DNA of 32,761 nt from Candidatus Dadabacteria bacterium (GCA_009837205.1 VXTZ01000016.1:1-32761); one strand, 5' to 3'; numbered from the stretch's first letter, positions 8,742 to 15,813 are shown. Notes: a model not told the origin generated them from the letters alone. Numbers and translations are program-made.

Positions 8742-8769
8742 CGGATTCCGGGCCATTAAGCGGAATCCG
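8742..8769. promoter_or_regulatory. 9-bp inverted repeat in the leader of the RHH gene
   Basis: CGGATTCCG (8742-8750) and CGGAATCCG (8761-8769) are perfect inverted repeats with a 10-nt spacer, just upstream of the RBS of the RHH gene and downstream of its promoter. Related CCGG-containing words flank it (CCGGAAAACCGG at 8733-8744 and CTCCGGTTTCGG at 8786-8797). It could be an operator for the RHH protein or an mRNA hairpin. Confidence 0.5.
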
Positions 8770-8803
8770 CAACAGGTAATCCCGCCTCCGGTTTCGGAAC
8801 TAG

Positions 8804-8832
8804 ATTCTAATTATTACGGTATTAAGAATCAA
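8804..8832 (-). promoter_or_regulatory. Promoter of the RHH gene
   Basis: On the minus strand TTGATT (8832-8827) and TAGAAT (8809-8804) are 17 bp apart. The predicted start is near 8797, giving a leader of about 70 nt that includes the inverted repeat. Confidence 0.55.
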
Positions 8833-8953
8833 GTATTATATAGTTTTCAATGCATGTTTGGAATTCCGTCTTTGGTCTGTGGAGATTAACTGCTCTTCTC
8901 TGACAAAAGAAACAAGGACTTCCCTGCAGGCGAAACAAAGGAGCGGTCTGATT

Positions 8954-10591
8954 ATGACGCTGAAATCGGGACTACACTTCACTGAGCGAAACGGGACGAA
9001 CAAGTTTCCCATCGGAGTTCTTTTCTTTCTGCTGACCGTTTTTCCTGCGGTTTCCTATAGCGGGGCGGTTACGATCAAGGCGATATACGCCGACGTTCCC
9101 GGAGTGGGGTTTAATGATGCGGCAGGGTTTACGGATGAGGAAAGGGCGCTGCTCGCCGATAACGGCAATAACGCGAGCACGCTCGGGGAAGCGAGAAAAA
9201 ACGCCTTTGAGCACGCCGCCGGTCTGCTTGAACGGAAGTTGCCGGGTCAGAACACGATCCGGGTCGAGGTGTCGTTCGGGTCCTTTGAGGATGAAAACAC
9301 GGTTGCCACGACTTATATGAGAAACCCCGTAAGCTTCGGTCCCGAAGAGCTGTTGCACATAGCGTACCCGCCGGCGCTTGCGGAGAAAATCGCGGGAAGG
9401 GCTTTAATAGATGAATCTGTGGCTCACTTTATAGTGAAATTCTCAAGGCGCTTGGACTTCCACTACGGCTTTCGCGGGGAGGTGTCGCCGTTTTCAATAG
9501 ATTTCGTCGCCCTAGTCACACACGAAATTATTCACGGGCTCGGCTTTCATTCCTCCCTTGAGGAAGATGGCTCTTTTCCAAGCGCAACCCTTGATGTGAC
9601 TGGCGGAACCCGGAGTTTTTCGCTTGACGTGCCGGAGTGGCAGAGAATCTACGACGTACAGATGTATTCGGAGGAAGACGGTGAACTTATCGTTGATCTT
9701 CCGCCGCGGGACAGGGAGCGGGCCATTACTTCTGACACCGGTCTTCTGTGGGACGGAACCGCGCGGCCCGGAGCGGAAAATTCGTGCAGCTACGGACAGC
9801 GCATGGCCGAACTTAAATCTACGGGCGTAGCCCCGGACGGAAAACCCCGGCTCTACGCTCCCCCGACTTTTGAAGAGGGCAGCTCCATAACCCACGTTCA
9901 TACGGACGCGGAGGATATCATGGAATACCTCTACCCCTTTCCCGTGGACATGGACCTGAGTCTTGCCATGCTTAAGGACATGGGCTGGGAAGTAAGCGAC
10001 GGAGGCTTTCCGCCTTCCTGCGTGCCGACCGGAATAAGCGTTACGCCGACTTCTGGACTTGTGACCACGGAAGGGGGCGGGACGGCCGCGTTTCAGGTGA
10101 AGCTTGAATCAGAACCGATAAGCGACGTCATAATTCCCCTGCGAAGCAGCTATCCGTCTGAGGGAACGGCCGACACCCGGGCGCTTTCGTTCACGCCCGA
10201 TGACTGGGAGGTTGCGCAGACCGTGATGGTAACCGGCATGAACGACAGCGAGGAGGATGGCGCCAGGCGCTACGCTATTGTGCTTGAGCGGGCGCAGAGC
10301 AGGGACAGATTCTATGACGGCTTTGACCCTGACGACGTGTCGTTAATCAATCAGGACAATGATCCGGAACCGGATACCCCTTCGCCGGGTCCCATGCCGC
10401 CACAGGGAGAGGAGGCGGGACAAGGCGGCTCCGGGTGCGCAATCGCCGCGGAAGAGCCGGTGCGAGATACGTCTCGAAGCGGGGTGCTTGCCCGGTTTTT
10501 GCCCGCTGCGCTCCTTGTTTTCGCAATTTGGTGCAGAAGCCTGCGAAGAGAAAAGCGGCACCTCATCTGGGGGAATTCTTTTTCTGATTAA
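8954..10591 (+). CDS. Secreted zinc metalloprotease-like protein with C-terminal sorting-type tail
   Basis: The start is ATG 8954, preceded by AAGGAG (8938-8943); the longer frame from 8858 adds only a hydrophilic stretch. The 545-aa protein has a signal peptide (PIGVLFFLLTVFPAVSYSG, cleavage near residue 36) and a metalloprotease region with HEIIHGLGF (His190, Glu191, His194), the HExxHGLGF zinc motif of uncharacterised secreted proteases. A later Met-turn-like LKDMGWEV follows. Residues about 357-475 form a beta-sandwich repeat (GISVTPTSGLVTTEGGGTAAF...VMVTGMNDSEEDG) common in surface proteins. The C terminus has a Pro-rich spacer, GSGCAIA, a hydrophobic helix (LARFLPAALLVFAIWC) and basic residues RSLRREKR: a tripartite tail like JDVT-CTERM/Cys-type sorting signals. 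Predicted location is the cell envelope. Substrate unknown. Confidence 0.82.
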   Translation: MTLKSGLHFTERNGTNKFPIGVLFFLLTVFPAVSYSGAVTIKAIYADVPGVGFNDAAGFTDEERALLADNGNNASTLGEARKNAFEHAAGLLERKLPGQNTIRVEVSFGSFEDENTVATTYMRNPVSFGPEELLHIAYPPALAEKIAGRALIDESVAHFIVKFSRRLDFHYGFRGEVSPFSIDFVALVTHEIIHGLGFHSSLEEDGSFPSATLDVTGGTRSFSLDVPEWQRIYDVQMYSEEDGELIVDLPPRDRERAITSDTGLLWDGTARPGAENSCSYGQRMAELKSTGVAPDGKPRLYAPPTFEEGSSITHVHTDAEDIMEYLYPFPVDMDLSLAMLKDMGWEVSDGGFPPSCVPTGISVTPTSGLVTTEGGGTAAFQVKLESEPISDVIIPLRSSYPSEGTADTRALSFTPDDWEVAQTVMVTGMNDSEEDGARRYAIVLERAQSRDRFYDGFDPDDVSLINQDNDPEPDTPSPGPMPPQGEEAGQGGSGCAIAAEEPVRDTSRSGVLARFLPAALLVFAIWCRSLRREKRHLIWGNSFSD

Positions 10592-10608
10592 ACGAATTCC
10601 CGCTAGTG

Positions 10609-10638
10609 TGGACAACCCTTGTTTCCGTGCTGTATAAT
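10609..10638 (+). promoter_or_regulatory. Promoter of cysC
   Basis: TGGACA (10609-10614) and a perfect TATAAT (10633-10638) are separated by 18 bp. The predicted start near 10645 leaves a leader of about 115 nt with a small CCCAA/TTGGG hairpin; no known riboswitch was recognised in it. Confidence 0.65.
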
Positions 10639-10760
10639 GTTGCCCCAAGAGCTTTGGGAAGAAAGAGGAATTAGCACGAAAAGCTTGGCTGTATTAACCT
10701 GCTTTCCCCTTCTCTTTTTTAAATCATATCCGCATCTTACAATCATTGGAGGCAACATAA

Positions 10761-11363
10761 ATGGAAAGGTTTGTTATTCCCCATCAGCATGAAATCACTA
10801 AAGAGGACAGAAGAAGGCTGAACGGCCACGGTTCTCTGATTCTATGGTTCACCGGGCTTCCGAGTTCCGGAAAATCCACTCTTGCCAACGAAATCGAAAA
10901 AGAACTCATACAGCGAAACCACCGCACCTACATACTGGACGGAGACAATGTCAGGATGGGCCTCTGCAAGGATCTTGGTTTTTCCGCCGAGGACCGCGAG
11001 GAGAATATAAGGAGAATAGGGGAGGTGTCGAAGCTTTTCATGGACGCGGGAGTTCTTGTCCTCTCCGCCTTTGTTTCTCCTTACCGCGCCGACCGTGACG
11101 CGATAAGGGAGCTTGTTGAGGAAGGAGAGTTCGTCGAGGTATTTGTCGACTGCTCCGTTGAGCAGTGCGAGCAGCGGGACGTAAAGGGGCTTTACAAGAA
11201 GGCGAGAGAGGGTGTTATAAAGGGATTTACGGGAATTGACGATCCGTACGAGGAGCCCTCAAGCCCAGAAATCGTGGTCGATACGGAGAAACACACAATC
11301 GAGGAGTGCAAGCAGCAGATACTCAATTACCTGGTCGCGCGCGATGTGGTGAACATGGGATAA
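10761..11363 (+). CDS. cysC: Adenylylsulfate (APS) kinase
   Basis: Phosphorylates APS to PAPS with ATP in sulfate activation. The 200-aa length is right for a stand-alone CysC. The P-loop is TGLPSSGKST (residues 31-40); DGDNVRMGLCKDLGFSAEDREENIRRIGEVSKLFMDAG is the APS-binding and conserved central region, and FVSPYRADRDAIREL holds the conserved serine loop. The RBS GGAGG precedes the ATG. No sulfate adenylyltransferase or PAPS reductase is nearby, so in this window the gene is separated from its pathway; PAPS could also serve sulfation of glycans. Confidence 0.95.
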   Translation: MERFVIPHQHEITKEDRRRLNGHGSLILWFTGLPSSGKSTLANEIEKELIQRNHRTYILDGDNVRMGLCKDLGFSAEDREENIRRIGEVSKLFMDAGVLVLSAFVSPYRADRDAIRELVEEGEFVEVFVDCSVEQCEQRDVKGLYKKAREGVIKGFTGIDDPYEEPSSPEIVVDTEKHTIEECKQQILNYLVARDVVNMG

Positions 11364-11460
11364 GGGGAGTCCGGGCACCGTCTCTGTCTGGCCGCTTCTT
11401 TTATTCGCGGTTATAGATCATAATAATAGGATTGAGTTAAAGTTTTTCTCGGAAACACGG

Positions 11461-12756
11461 ATGTCTGTTTCAAACAATGAATCGGGGTCTTCTCCCTCAA
11501 TGAGTCCTGCCGAGCTGATCTGCGGTATTGCGGAGAATTCAAGAAAAGCCTCAAGAACCCTGGCTTCCGCCCCGTCTTCCCAGAAAAATGACTTTCTCCT
11601 GCGCTTCGCGGAACTTCTGGTAAAGGAAACCGATAATCTGCTCTCTGAGAACGCGAAGGACGTTTCCGACGCCGAGGAAAAAGGTCTCTCGGCCGCCCTC
11701 GTGGACCGCCTGAGGCTTAACCCCTCGAGGATAAGTTCCCTGGCCGACGGACTGCGGGAGATAGCGGAGCTTCCCGACCCCGTGGGCAAGATATCGGCAA
11801 AGTGGGACAGGCCGAACGGGCTTTCCGTCGAGAGAAAAAGGATTCCCCTGGGCGTTATAGGAATTATCTATGAGTCAAGGCCGGGCGTTACGGCCGACGC
11901 CGCGGGACTCTGCGTTAAATCCGGCAATTCCGTAATTCTCCGCGGCGGCTCTGAAACGATAAGATCGAACCTCGCCATTTCCCGGCTCATGGCCGATTCC
12001 CTCTCCCAAAGCGGTCTTTCGCCGTACACAGCCCAGGTCGTCCCGGTCGCCGACAGGAATGTCGTGACCGAAATGCTCAAGCTTGAGGACAAAATAGATC
12101 TCATTATTCCCAGGGGAGGGGAGGGGCTTATAAGGTTTGTCGCGGAGAACTCAAGGATTCCGGTTCTTAAGCACTACAAGGGGGTCTGCCACGTTTACGT
12201 GGACGAGCATGCGGATCTCGGGATGGCCGAGGAGATCTGCCGGAACGCGAAGGTCCAAAGACCCGGAGTGTGCAACTCAATGGAGACAATGCTTGTGCAC
12301 TCCTCCGTGGCGCGTGATTTCCTGCCGGCCGCAATAGAGAGGCTTGAGGAAGAAGGAGTCACAATAAAGGGTTGCGAGAACACCAGGAAACTTGTTCCCC
12401 ACGTGGCTCCGGCGGAAGAAGAGGACTGGTACGAGGAGTATCTTGACCTTGTCCTTAACGTAAGAGTCGTTTCGACGATTGACGAGGCTATAGACCACAT
12501 ACAGACTTACGGCTCCATGCATACTGACGCCATAGTTACGAAACACGCTGAAAACTCTTCGAAATTCATAAAAGAAGTGGACTCCTCCGCGGTCATGGTC
12601 AATACGTCGACCAGGTTCAATGACGGTTTCCAGCTGGGTCTTGGCGCTGAAATAGGCATAAGCACTTCAAAACTGCATGCGTTCGGCCCAATGGGGCTTG
12701 AGGAACTGACCACTTCGAAATTCGTGGTAACGGGAACTGGTCAGGTAAGAAACTGA
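11461..12756 (+). CDS. proA: Glutamate-5-semialdehyde dehydrogenase (gamma-glutamyl phosphate reductase)
   Basis: NADPH-dependent reduction of gamma-glutamyl phosphate to glutamate semialdehyde, the second step of proline synthesis. The 431-aa protein shows ALDH-superfamily features: the conserved ERKRIPLGVIGIIYESRPGVTADAAGLCVKSGNSVILRGGSE block, PRGGEGLIRFV, VLKHYKGVCHVYVD and catalytic Cys271 in KVQRPGVCNSMET, ending in LGAEIGISTSKLHAFGPMGLEELT. The first ATG is used; a second in-frame Met at 11500 is possible because the first about 13 residues are Ser-rich and poorly conserved. No proB is adjacent. Confidence 0.96.
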   Translation: MSVSNNESGSSPSMSPAELICGIAENSRKASRTLASAPSSQKNDFLLRFAELLVKETDNLLSENAKDVSDAEEKGLSAALVDRLRLNPSRISSLADGLREIAELPDPVGKISAKWDRPNGLSVERKRIPLGVIGIIYESRPGVTADAAGLCVKSGNSVILRGGSETIRSNLAISRLMADSLSQSGLSPYTAQVVPVADRNVVTEMLKLEDKIDLIIPRGGEGLIRFVAENSRIPVLKHYKGVCHVYVDEHADLGMAEEICRNAKVQRPGVCNSMETMLVHSSVARDFLPAAIERLEEEGVTIKGCENTRKLVPHVAPAEEEDWYEEYLDLVLNVRVVSTIDEAIDHIQTYGSMHTDAIVTKHAENSSKFIKEVDSSAVMVNTSTRFNDGFQLGLGAEIGISTSKLHAFGPMGLEELTTSKFVVTGTGQVRN

Positions 12757-12831
12757 ACCTTTCGGTAGCTCGGGGGGATTTTCGCGGATTTGCCCGTTCC
12801 GCGAAGCTATGGCTGGGGGTTTTGGAAACAG

Positions 12832-14508
12832 ATGCTTGTTGAACTCAGGCTTAAGAATTTTGCCATAATAGACGAAATTTCGATCAATTTCGGGGCAAAT
12901 CTGAACATAATTACCGGAGAGACGGGCACGGGGAAATCCCTGATTGTCGATGCCATAAACGTAATCCTCGGTGACAAGTTTACTGCGGACCACGTAAAAT
13001 CAGCCGACAGGCAGACATCGGTAGAAGCCCTTTTCGAGGTTCCCGGCGATTGCGGTATCGGGGAGAAGCTTGAGCAGCTGGGTATCGGGGACCAGGAGGG
13101 CGAGCTTGTCATAAAAAGGGTTTTTAACCCGGGCGGGAGGAACAGGATTTATATAAACGGTTCGATGGCGACGCTCGGGACGCTCTCTCGGGTGACCGAC
13201 GGGCTTGTTAACATGTTCGGTCAGCATGAACACCAGAGTCTTCTTAAGAAAAGCAATTATTTAAGTTATATAGACGCTTTTTCTCAACTTGAACATGAAG
13301 TCTACGCATACAAAGCCTCCTACGCAGAACTCGTGCGCGCGGAGAATGAGCTTGAGGCACTCAAGAAAAAAGAACAGGAGGGGGCGGAAAAAGAGGATTA
13401 TCTGAGGTTCCAGGCTGAAGAGATAAAAAAGGTATCCCCGGCGCCGAACGAGGATTCCGAGCTTGAGGCGGAGAGGGTAAGGCTTGAGAACTCAGAGAAG
13501 TTCTCATCTTCGCTCACAAGCGCGACCGGGCTTGTGTACGAGGGAGAGAGCTCGGCGGTTGGTTTTCTAAAGCAGGCCCTTTTGGATCTTGAGCGGGTTT
13601 CAGACCTTGATTCATCTCTCGGAGAACTTCGCGACAGGATCGCGGCCATACTTATAGAAACCGAAGATGTTTTCTACGGTCTGAGTGAATTCGCGGGAAA
13701 GATAGAACACAACCCCCAGAGGCTTGAAGAGGTGCTCTCGAGGCTTGAAGAGATAAGCAGGCTTAAGAGGAAGCACGGGGATTCGATCGAGGAGATAATA
13801 AAAAAGCAGCACGAGATCGAATCCGAGCTTGAAGGCCTTGAGAATTCGGCCGAGATGCTTGAGGAAATTGAGAGAAGAAGGGATTCCCTGAGGGAGAAGG
13901 TTTCCGCTGTCGCCTCTTCGATTTCGGCCGCAAGAAAAGCGGGAGCCGGGCGGCTTCAGGAACTTTTCTCCGGGCAGGCCGAGTCGGTCGGGCTTAAAAA
14001 CGCCCGTTTCGAGGTGGAATTCTCGGAAAAGGACCTCTCGGGGGACGGCAAGGACAGCGTGCAGTTTCTTTTCTCCGCCAACCCGGGCCAGACTCCGAGG
14101 CCCGTTAACAGGGTCGCTTCCGGAGGAGAACTCTCAAGAATAATGCTTCTGTTTAAAAGCTTTGTTTCCACCGGCGATGCCGGCTCGATCTTCATATTTG
14201 ACGAGGTGGATGCCGGCATAGGGGGAGTTGTGGCCGAGAGCATAGGGGAGAAAATAAGGAGTCTCTCCAATGAAAGCCAGGTAGTGTGCATAACGCATCT
14301 GCCTCAGGTCGCGAAATTCGCGAACACCCACCTGCTTGTGGCGAAGGAGTTTGGCGAGGGCGGTACGGATGTCTCTGTTAATGCGCTTGGTGAAGAGGAG
14401 AGGGTCTTGGAAATTGGCAGGATGCTTGCAGGGAAAAGTGTGTCCGAAAAGACCTTTGAAGTTGCCCGCGAACTCATAAAAGAAGCCGCTCGAGGTTCCC
14501 TGCCGTAA
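12832..14508 (+). CDS. recN: DNA repair protein RecN
   Basis: SMC-like ATPase that holds broken DNA ends during recombinational repair. The start is set at ATG 12832 (MLVELRLKNFAIIDEISI), where family similarity begins; the frame runs 14 codons further up without support. The 558-aa product has Walker A GETGTGKS (29-36), the ABC signature NRVASGGELSRIML and Walker B IFIFDEVDAGIGG in the C-terminal half, joined by two long coiled-coil arms rich in Glu, Lys and Leu (about 150-370). The final VVCITHLPQVAKFAN motif is typical. The gene ends 15 bp before the left inverted repeat of the neighbouring unit. Confidence 0.96.
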   Translation: MLVELRLKNFAIIDEISINFGANLNIITGETGTGKSLIVDAINVILGDKFTADHVKSADRQTSVEALFEVPGDCGIGEKLEQLGIGDQEGELVIKRVFNPGGRNRIYINGSMATLGTLSRVTDGLVNMFGQHEHQSLLKKSNYLSYIDAFSQLEHEVYAYKASYAELVRAENELEALKKKEQEGAEKEDYLRFQAEEIKKVSPAPNEDSELEAERVRLENSEKFSSSLTSATGLVYEGESSAVGFLKQALLDLERVSDLDSSLGELRDRIAAILIETEDVFYGLSEFAGKIEHNPQRLEEVLSRLEEISRLKRKHGDSIEEIIKKQHEIESELEGLENSAEMLEEIERRRDSLREKVSAVASSISAARKAGAGRLQELFSGQAESVGLKNARFEVEFSEKDLSGDGKDSVQFLFSANPGQTPRPVNRVASGGELSRIMLLFKSFVSTGDAGSIFIFDEVDAGIGGVVAESIGEKIRSLSNESQVVCITHLPQVAKFANTHLLVAKEFGEGGTDVSVNALGEEERVLEIGRMLAGKSVSEKTFEVARELIKEAARGSLP

Positions 14509-14523
14509 AGTGGTATGGAAAAA

Positions 14524-14570
14524 CCGGCTGAATTCAGGGAATTACCGTTTTAAGTAACCGGCACTCCTAA
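14524..14570 (+). repeat. Left copy of a 47-bp inverted repeat
   Basis: This sequence is repeated in inverse orientation at 15950-15996 with 45 of 47 bases identical (differences at two positions near the outer end). It contains GAATTCAGG and CGTTTTAAGTAACCGG. The copies lie just outside the stop codons of recN and fic and bracket the AT-rich unit. No flanking target-site duplication was found. Confidence 0.85.
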
Positions 14571-14627
14571 AATACTCCTGTGAGTAACTTGTAATGGTTT
14601 TCTGAGTATGGGAGACTTTATGTAAAA

Positions 14628-14700
14628 GGCCCCAACGGCTTTCGAGACCGTGTCTCTGGTGTTGCCGTCACCAGCGCTTGACCATCTCAACTATGGGGCT
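14628..14700 (-). ncRNA. tRNA-like RNA, 73 nt, with enlarged anticodon loop
   Basis: Read on the minus strand, this folds as a cloverleaf. The acceptor AGCCCCA/TGGGGCC gives 6 pairs plus an A-C mismatch at 1:72. U8 and A9 are present. The D arm GTTG-AGATGGTC-AAGC has canonical 4+8+4 geometry with A14 and G18G19 but a poorly paired stem. The anticodon arm CTGGTG/CACCAG has 6 pairs around ACGGCAA. A 4-nt variable region follows, then the T arm ACGGT-CTCGAAA-GCCGT with T55, C56 and A58. The anticodon loop is either 9 nt or has an extra stem pair, and U33 is replaced by C. Four Ts follow. It may be a degenerate or mobile-element tRNA, or a tRNA mimic; if the 6-bp stem is used the triplet would be GGC. 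Confidence 0.45.
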
Positions 14701-14756
14701 TTCTCTTTATCCTACTTGACGTGATTCTTTAGCTGTCAATAGCATTTCCAAGGGTT

Positions 14757-14768
14757 TTTTGTTATAAT
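14757..14768 (+). promoter_or_regulatory. Extended -10 promoter of the four-cysteine gene pair
   Basis: TGTTATAAT (14760-14768) is a perfect TATAAT with an upstream TGn extension, which can act without a -35 box. No good -35 hexamer lies at the right distance. The predicted start is about 14775, exactly at the foot of the long leader stem. Confidence 0.6.
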
Positions 14769-14775
14769 CATTTCC

Positions 14776-14900
14776 GTTCGTAGTGCAAAGAGTACCCGCT
14801 AGGTCGGGTCTCTGTGAATACAAAACCCATCTGGGAAATAAGCAGAAAGCCAAATCTCTTTGTGCTACGAACAAGGCCCGACGCCTATGTGTCGAGTCAA
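14776..14900 (+). ncRNA. Structured leader RNA with a 17-bp stem, upstream of the first four-cysteine gene
   Basis: GTTCGTAGTGCAAAGAG (14776-14792) pairs without a gap with CTCTTTGTGCTACGAAC (14856-14872), 17 pairs including two G-U wobbles. The wobbles lie side by side where an exact DNA repeat would be complementary, so pairing is kept at the RNA level. Inside are hairpins ACCCG-CTAGGT-CGGGT (14794-14809) and CCC-ATCT-GGG (14826-14835). Downstream CGAC/GTCG (14879-14894) forms another hairpin just before the RBS GGAG (14901-14904). No known riboswitch class, retron or ribozyme was recognised. It may control translation of the first gene or be a free small RNA. Confidence 0.55.
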
Positions 14901-14912
14901 GGAGTAATTAAT

Positions 14913-15212
14913 ATGAATTTTGGTGTGGGTATTATGGCTTTACCGCTTTTGTTGGCTACTTCTCTTATGGCTGGTGTGGATTCGAGAGCAGCTACTTGTA
15001 GCGATAGAGAATACTCTGTGTTCATAGAGTGTCTTAATATGGGTAAACAATACAAAGAAGCGCAAGAAAAGCCTTGGTTATACGAGGAATGGGAAATTGA
15101 CAGTCTTGAAAAAAAGGGTGCAGAAAAGTGTGTACCGTTCTCACGTTTCGACATATTTGAAGCTTGTATGGATAGAATGTTTAGAGAAAACTTACCAATT
15201 GCGCCAGATTAA
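14913..15212 (+). CDS. Small secreted four-cysteine protein, first of a tandem pair
   Basis: The start is ATG 14913, with RBS GGAG at 14901-14904; the frame is open from 14814 but that part is the structured leader. The 99-aa product has a signal peptide (MALPLLLATSLMAGVDSRA, cleavage near residue 26) and a mature part of about 73 residues with Cys29, Cys40, Cys73 and Cys85. It aligns with the next gene along its whole mature part: CSD at the first Cys, a C-x10-C pair, an acidic/aromatic YEEWEIDSLEKK block (LYSDWEVQNLTN in the partner), then the third and fourth Cys. The four Cys could form two disulfides in the periplasm or outside. No family is recognised. It is AT-rich and sits in the inverted-repeat-bounded unit. 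Confidence 0.75.
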   Translation: MNFGVGIMALPLLLATSLMAGVDSRAATCSDREYSVFIECLNMGKQYKEAQEKPWLYEEWEIDSLEKKGAEKCVPFSRFDIFEACMDRMFRENLPIAPD

Positions 15213-15243
15213 AAAAAGATCAAAGGGAGGTGTAGTTTGGCGT

Positions 15244-15543
15244 GTGACATTACTCACCCTCACCATACTTCTCTTACTCGATCTAATAAGACCACTACAC
15301 ACTAATGCCGAAACAACAAAGTGTAGCGATAAAGCACTCGCTATCTACGAGGATTGCTTAACCGTAGAAGAGGAACTAATTGAAATGTACTACGACTTAG
15401 ACTTGTATAGCGATTGGGAAGTTCAAAATTTGACTAATCGCTATCAGAAATGTGAAAGCTTCAAGCAGAAAGAGTCTAGATATGCGGATTGTGTAGGAAG
15501 ACACACTTTTGGGGATAAGTGGTATAAAATGTTTCCTGAATAA
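15244..15543 (+). CDS. Small secreted four-cysteine protein, second of a tandem pair (GTG start)
   Basis: The likely start is GTG 15244, after GGGAGGTG (15225-15232); the open frame extends to 15097 inside the first gene but has no other signal. The product is again exactly 99 aa: a hydrophobic signal sequence (LLTLTILLLLDLIRPLHTNAE), then Cys27, Cys38, Cys70 and Cys83, spacing C-x10-C-x31-C-x12-C against x10/x32/x11 in the first copy. The signal peptides are unrelated while the mature parts align, so this is an old duplication, not a recent copy. It lies 31 nt downstream and is surely cotranscribed. Function unknown. Confidence 0.72.
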   Translation: MTLLTLTILLLLDLIRPLHTNAETTKCSDKALAIYEDCLTVEEELIEMYYDLDLYSDWEVQNLTNRYQKCESFKQKESRYADCVGRHTFGDKWYKMFPE

Positions 15544-15549
15544 AAAAGT

Positions 15550-15620
15550 GGGGTTCAACATAAAACAGCACTTCGCCGTAATCGGAAGCGGATGAAGTAA
15601 GCTAACACTTGGTTGACCCC
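15550..15620 (+). other. Structured 3' region: nested hairpins after the four-cysteine genes
   Basis: GGGGTTCAAC (15550-15559) pairs with GTTGACCCC (15612-15620) with one bulged base. Inside, ACTTC (15570-15574) pairs with GAAGT (15594-15598), enclosing CCG-TAAT-CGG. There is no T-tract, so it is not a standard terminator. It runs directly into the tRNA-like element at 15629. Confidence 0.4.
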
Positions 15621-15628
15621 TAAATCCC

Positions 15629-15720
15629 GGTTCCTAGGGCACTGAACGCAGTTAGCGAGAACTGGTAGAATCCTGATTCTATGACCTAACTGGTGGGTTT
15701 GAATCCCACTCCTAGGAACC
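15629..15720 (+). ncRNA. Second tRNA-like element with a clear T arm and acceptor-like stem
   Basis: GGTTCCTAGGG (15629-15639) pairs with TCCTAGGAACC (15710-15720), an 11-bp closing stem. Directly inside its 3' side is a textbook T arm: GTGGG-TTTGAAT-CCCAC (15693-15709). The middle can fold as CAGTTAG (15649-15655)/CTAACTG (15686-15692) enclosing TAGAAT-CCTG-ATTCTA, or as two separate hairpins; no normal D and anticodon arms can be drawn. Acceptor, a D-loop-like single strand, one long arm and a T arm resemble the tRNA-like domain of tmRNA or a decayed tRNA. No CCA is encoded. Confidence 0.4.
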
Positions 15721-15727
15721 GGTTTTA

Positions 15728-15785
15728 ATTTCTATAAATGATAGAAATGGACGATCTGAGGGTGGTTTTTCCTGCCGTGAGGCAG
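15728..15785. other. Two short perfect hairpins
   Basis: ATTTCTAT-AAATG-ATAGAAAT (15728-15748) is a perfect 8-bp hairpin, and CTGCC-GTGA-GGCAG (15772-15785) is a 5-bp hairpin with a GNRA loop. ACCGGTTTTAAT (15718-15729), at the edge of the tRNA-like element, recurs inverted as ATTAAAACCGGT at 15842-15853. No ORF of note is present. The block may be the end of a mobile element joined to the tRNA-like 3' end. Confidence 0.4.
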
Positions 15786-15813
15786 ATTCTTTACACCCGA
15801 CGAGCAAGTGCGT

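Noticed and set aside
14776-14900. Retron msr-msd RNA (17-bp stem like a1/a2)
   Set aside because: No reverse transcriptase gene follows; the next genes are small secreted proteins. The stem resemblance alone is not enough.
14571-15720. Integron cassette array, with the structured regions as attC sites
   Set aside because: ACCTAAC at 15684-15690 fits the R'' box, but no matching GTTRRRY box is correctly placed, the 14.6-kb structure has neither box, and no integrase is present.
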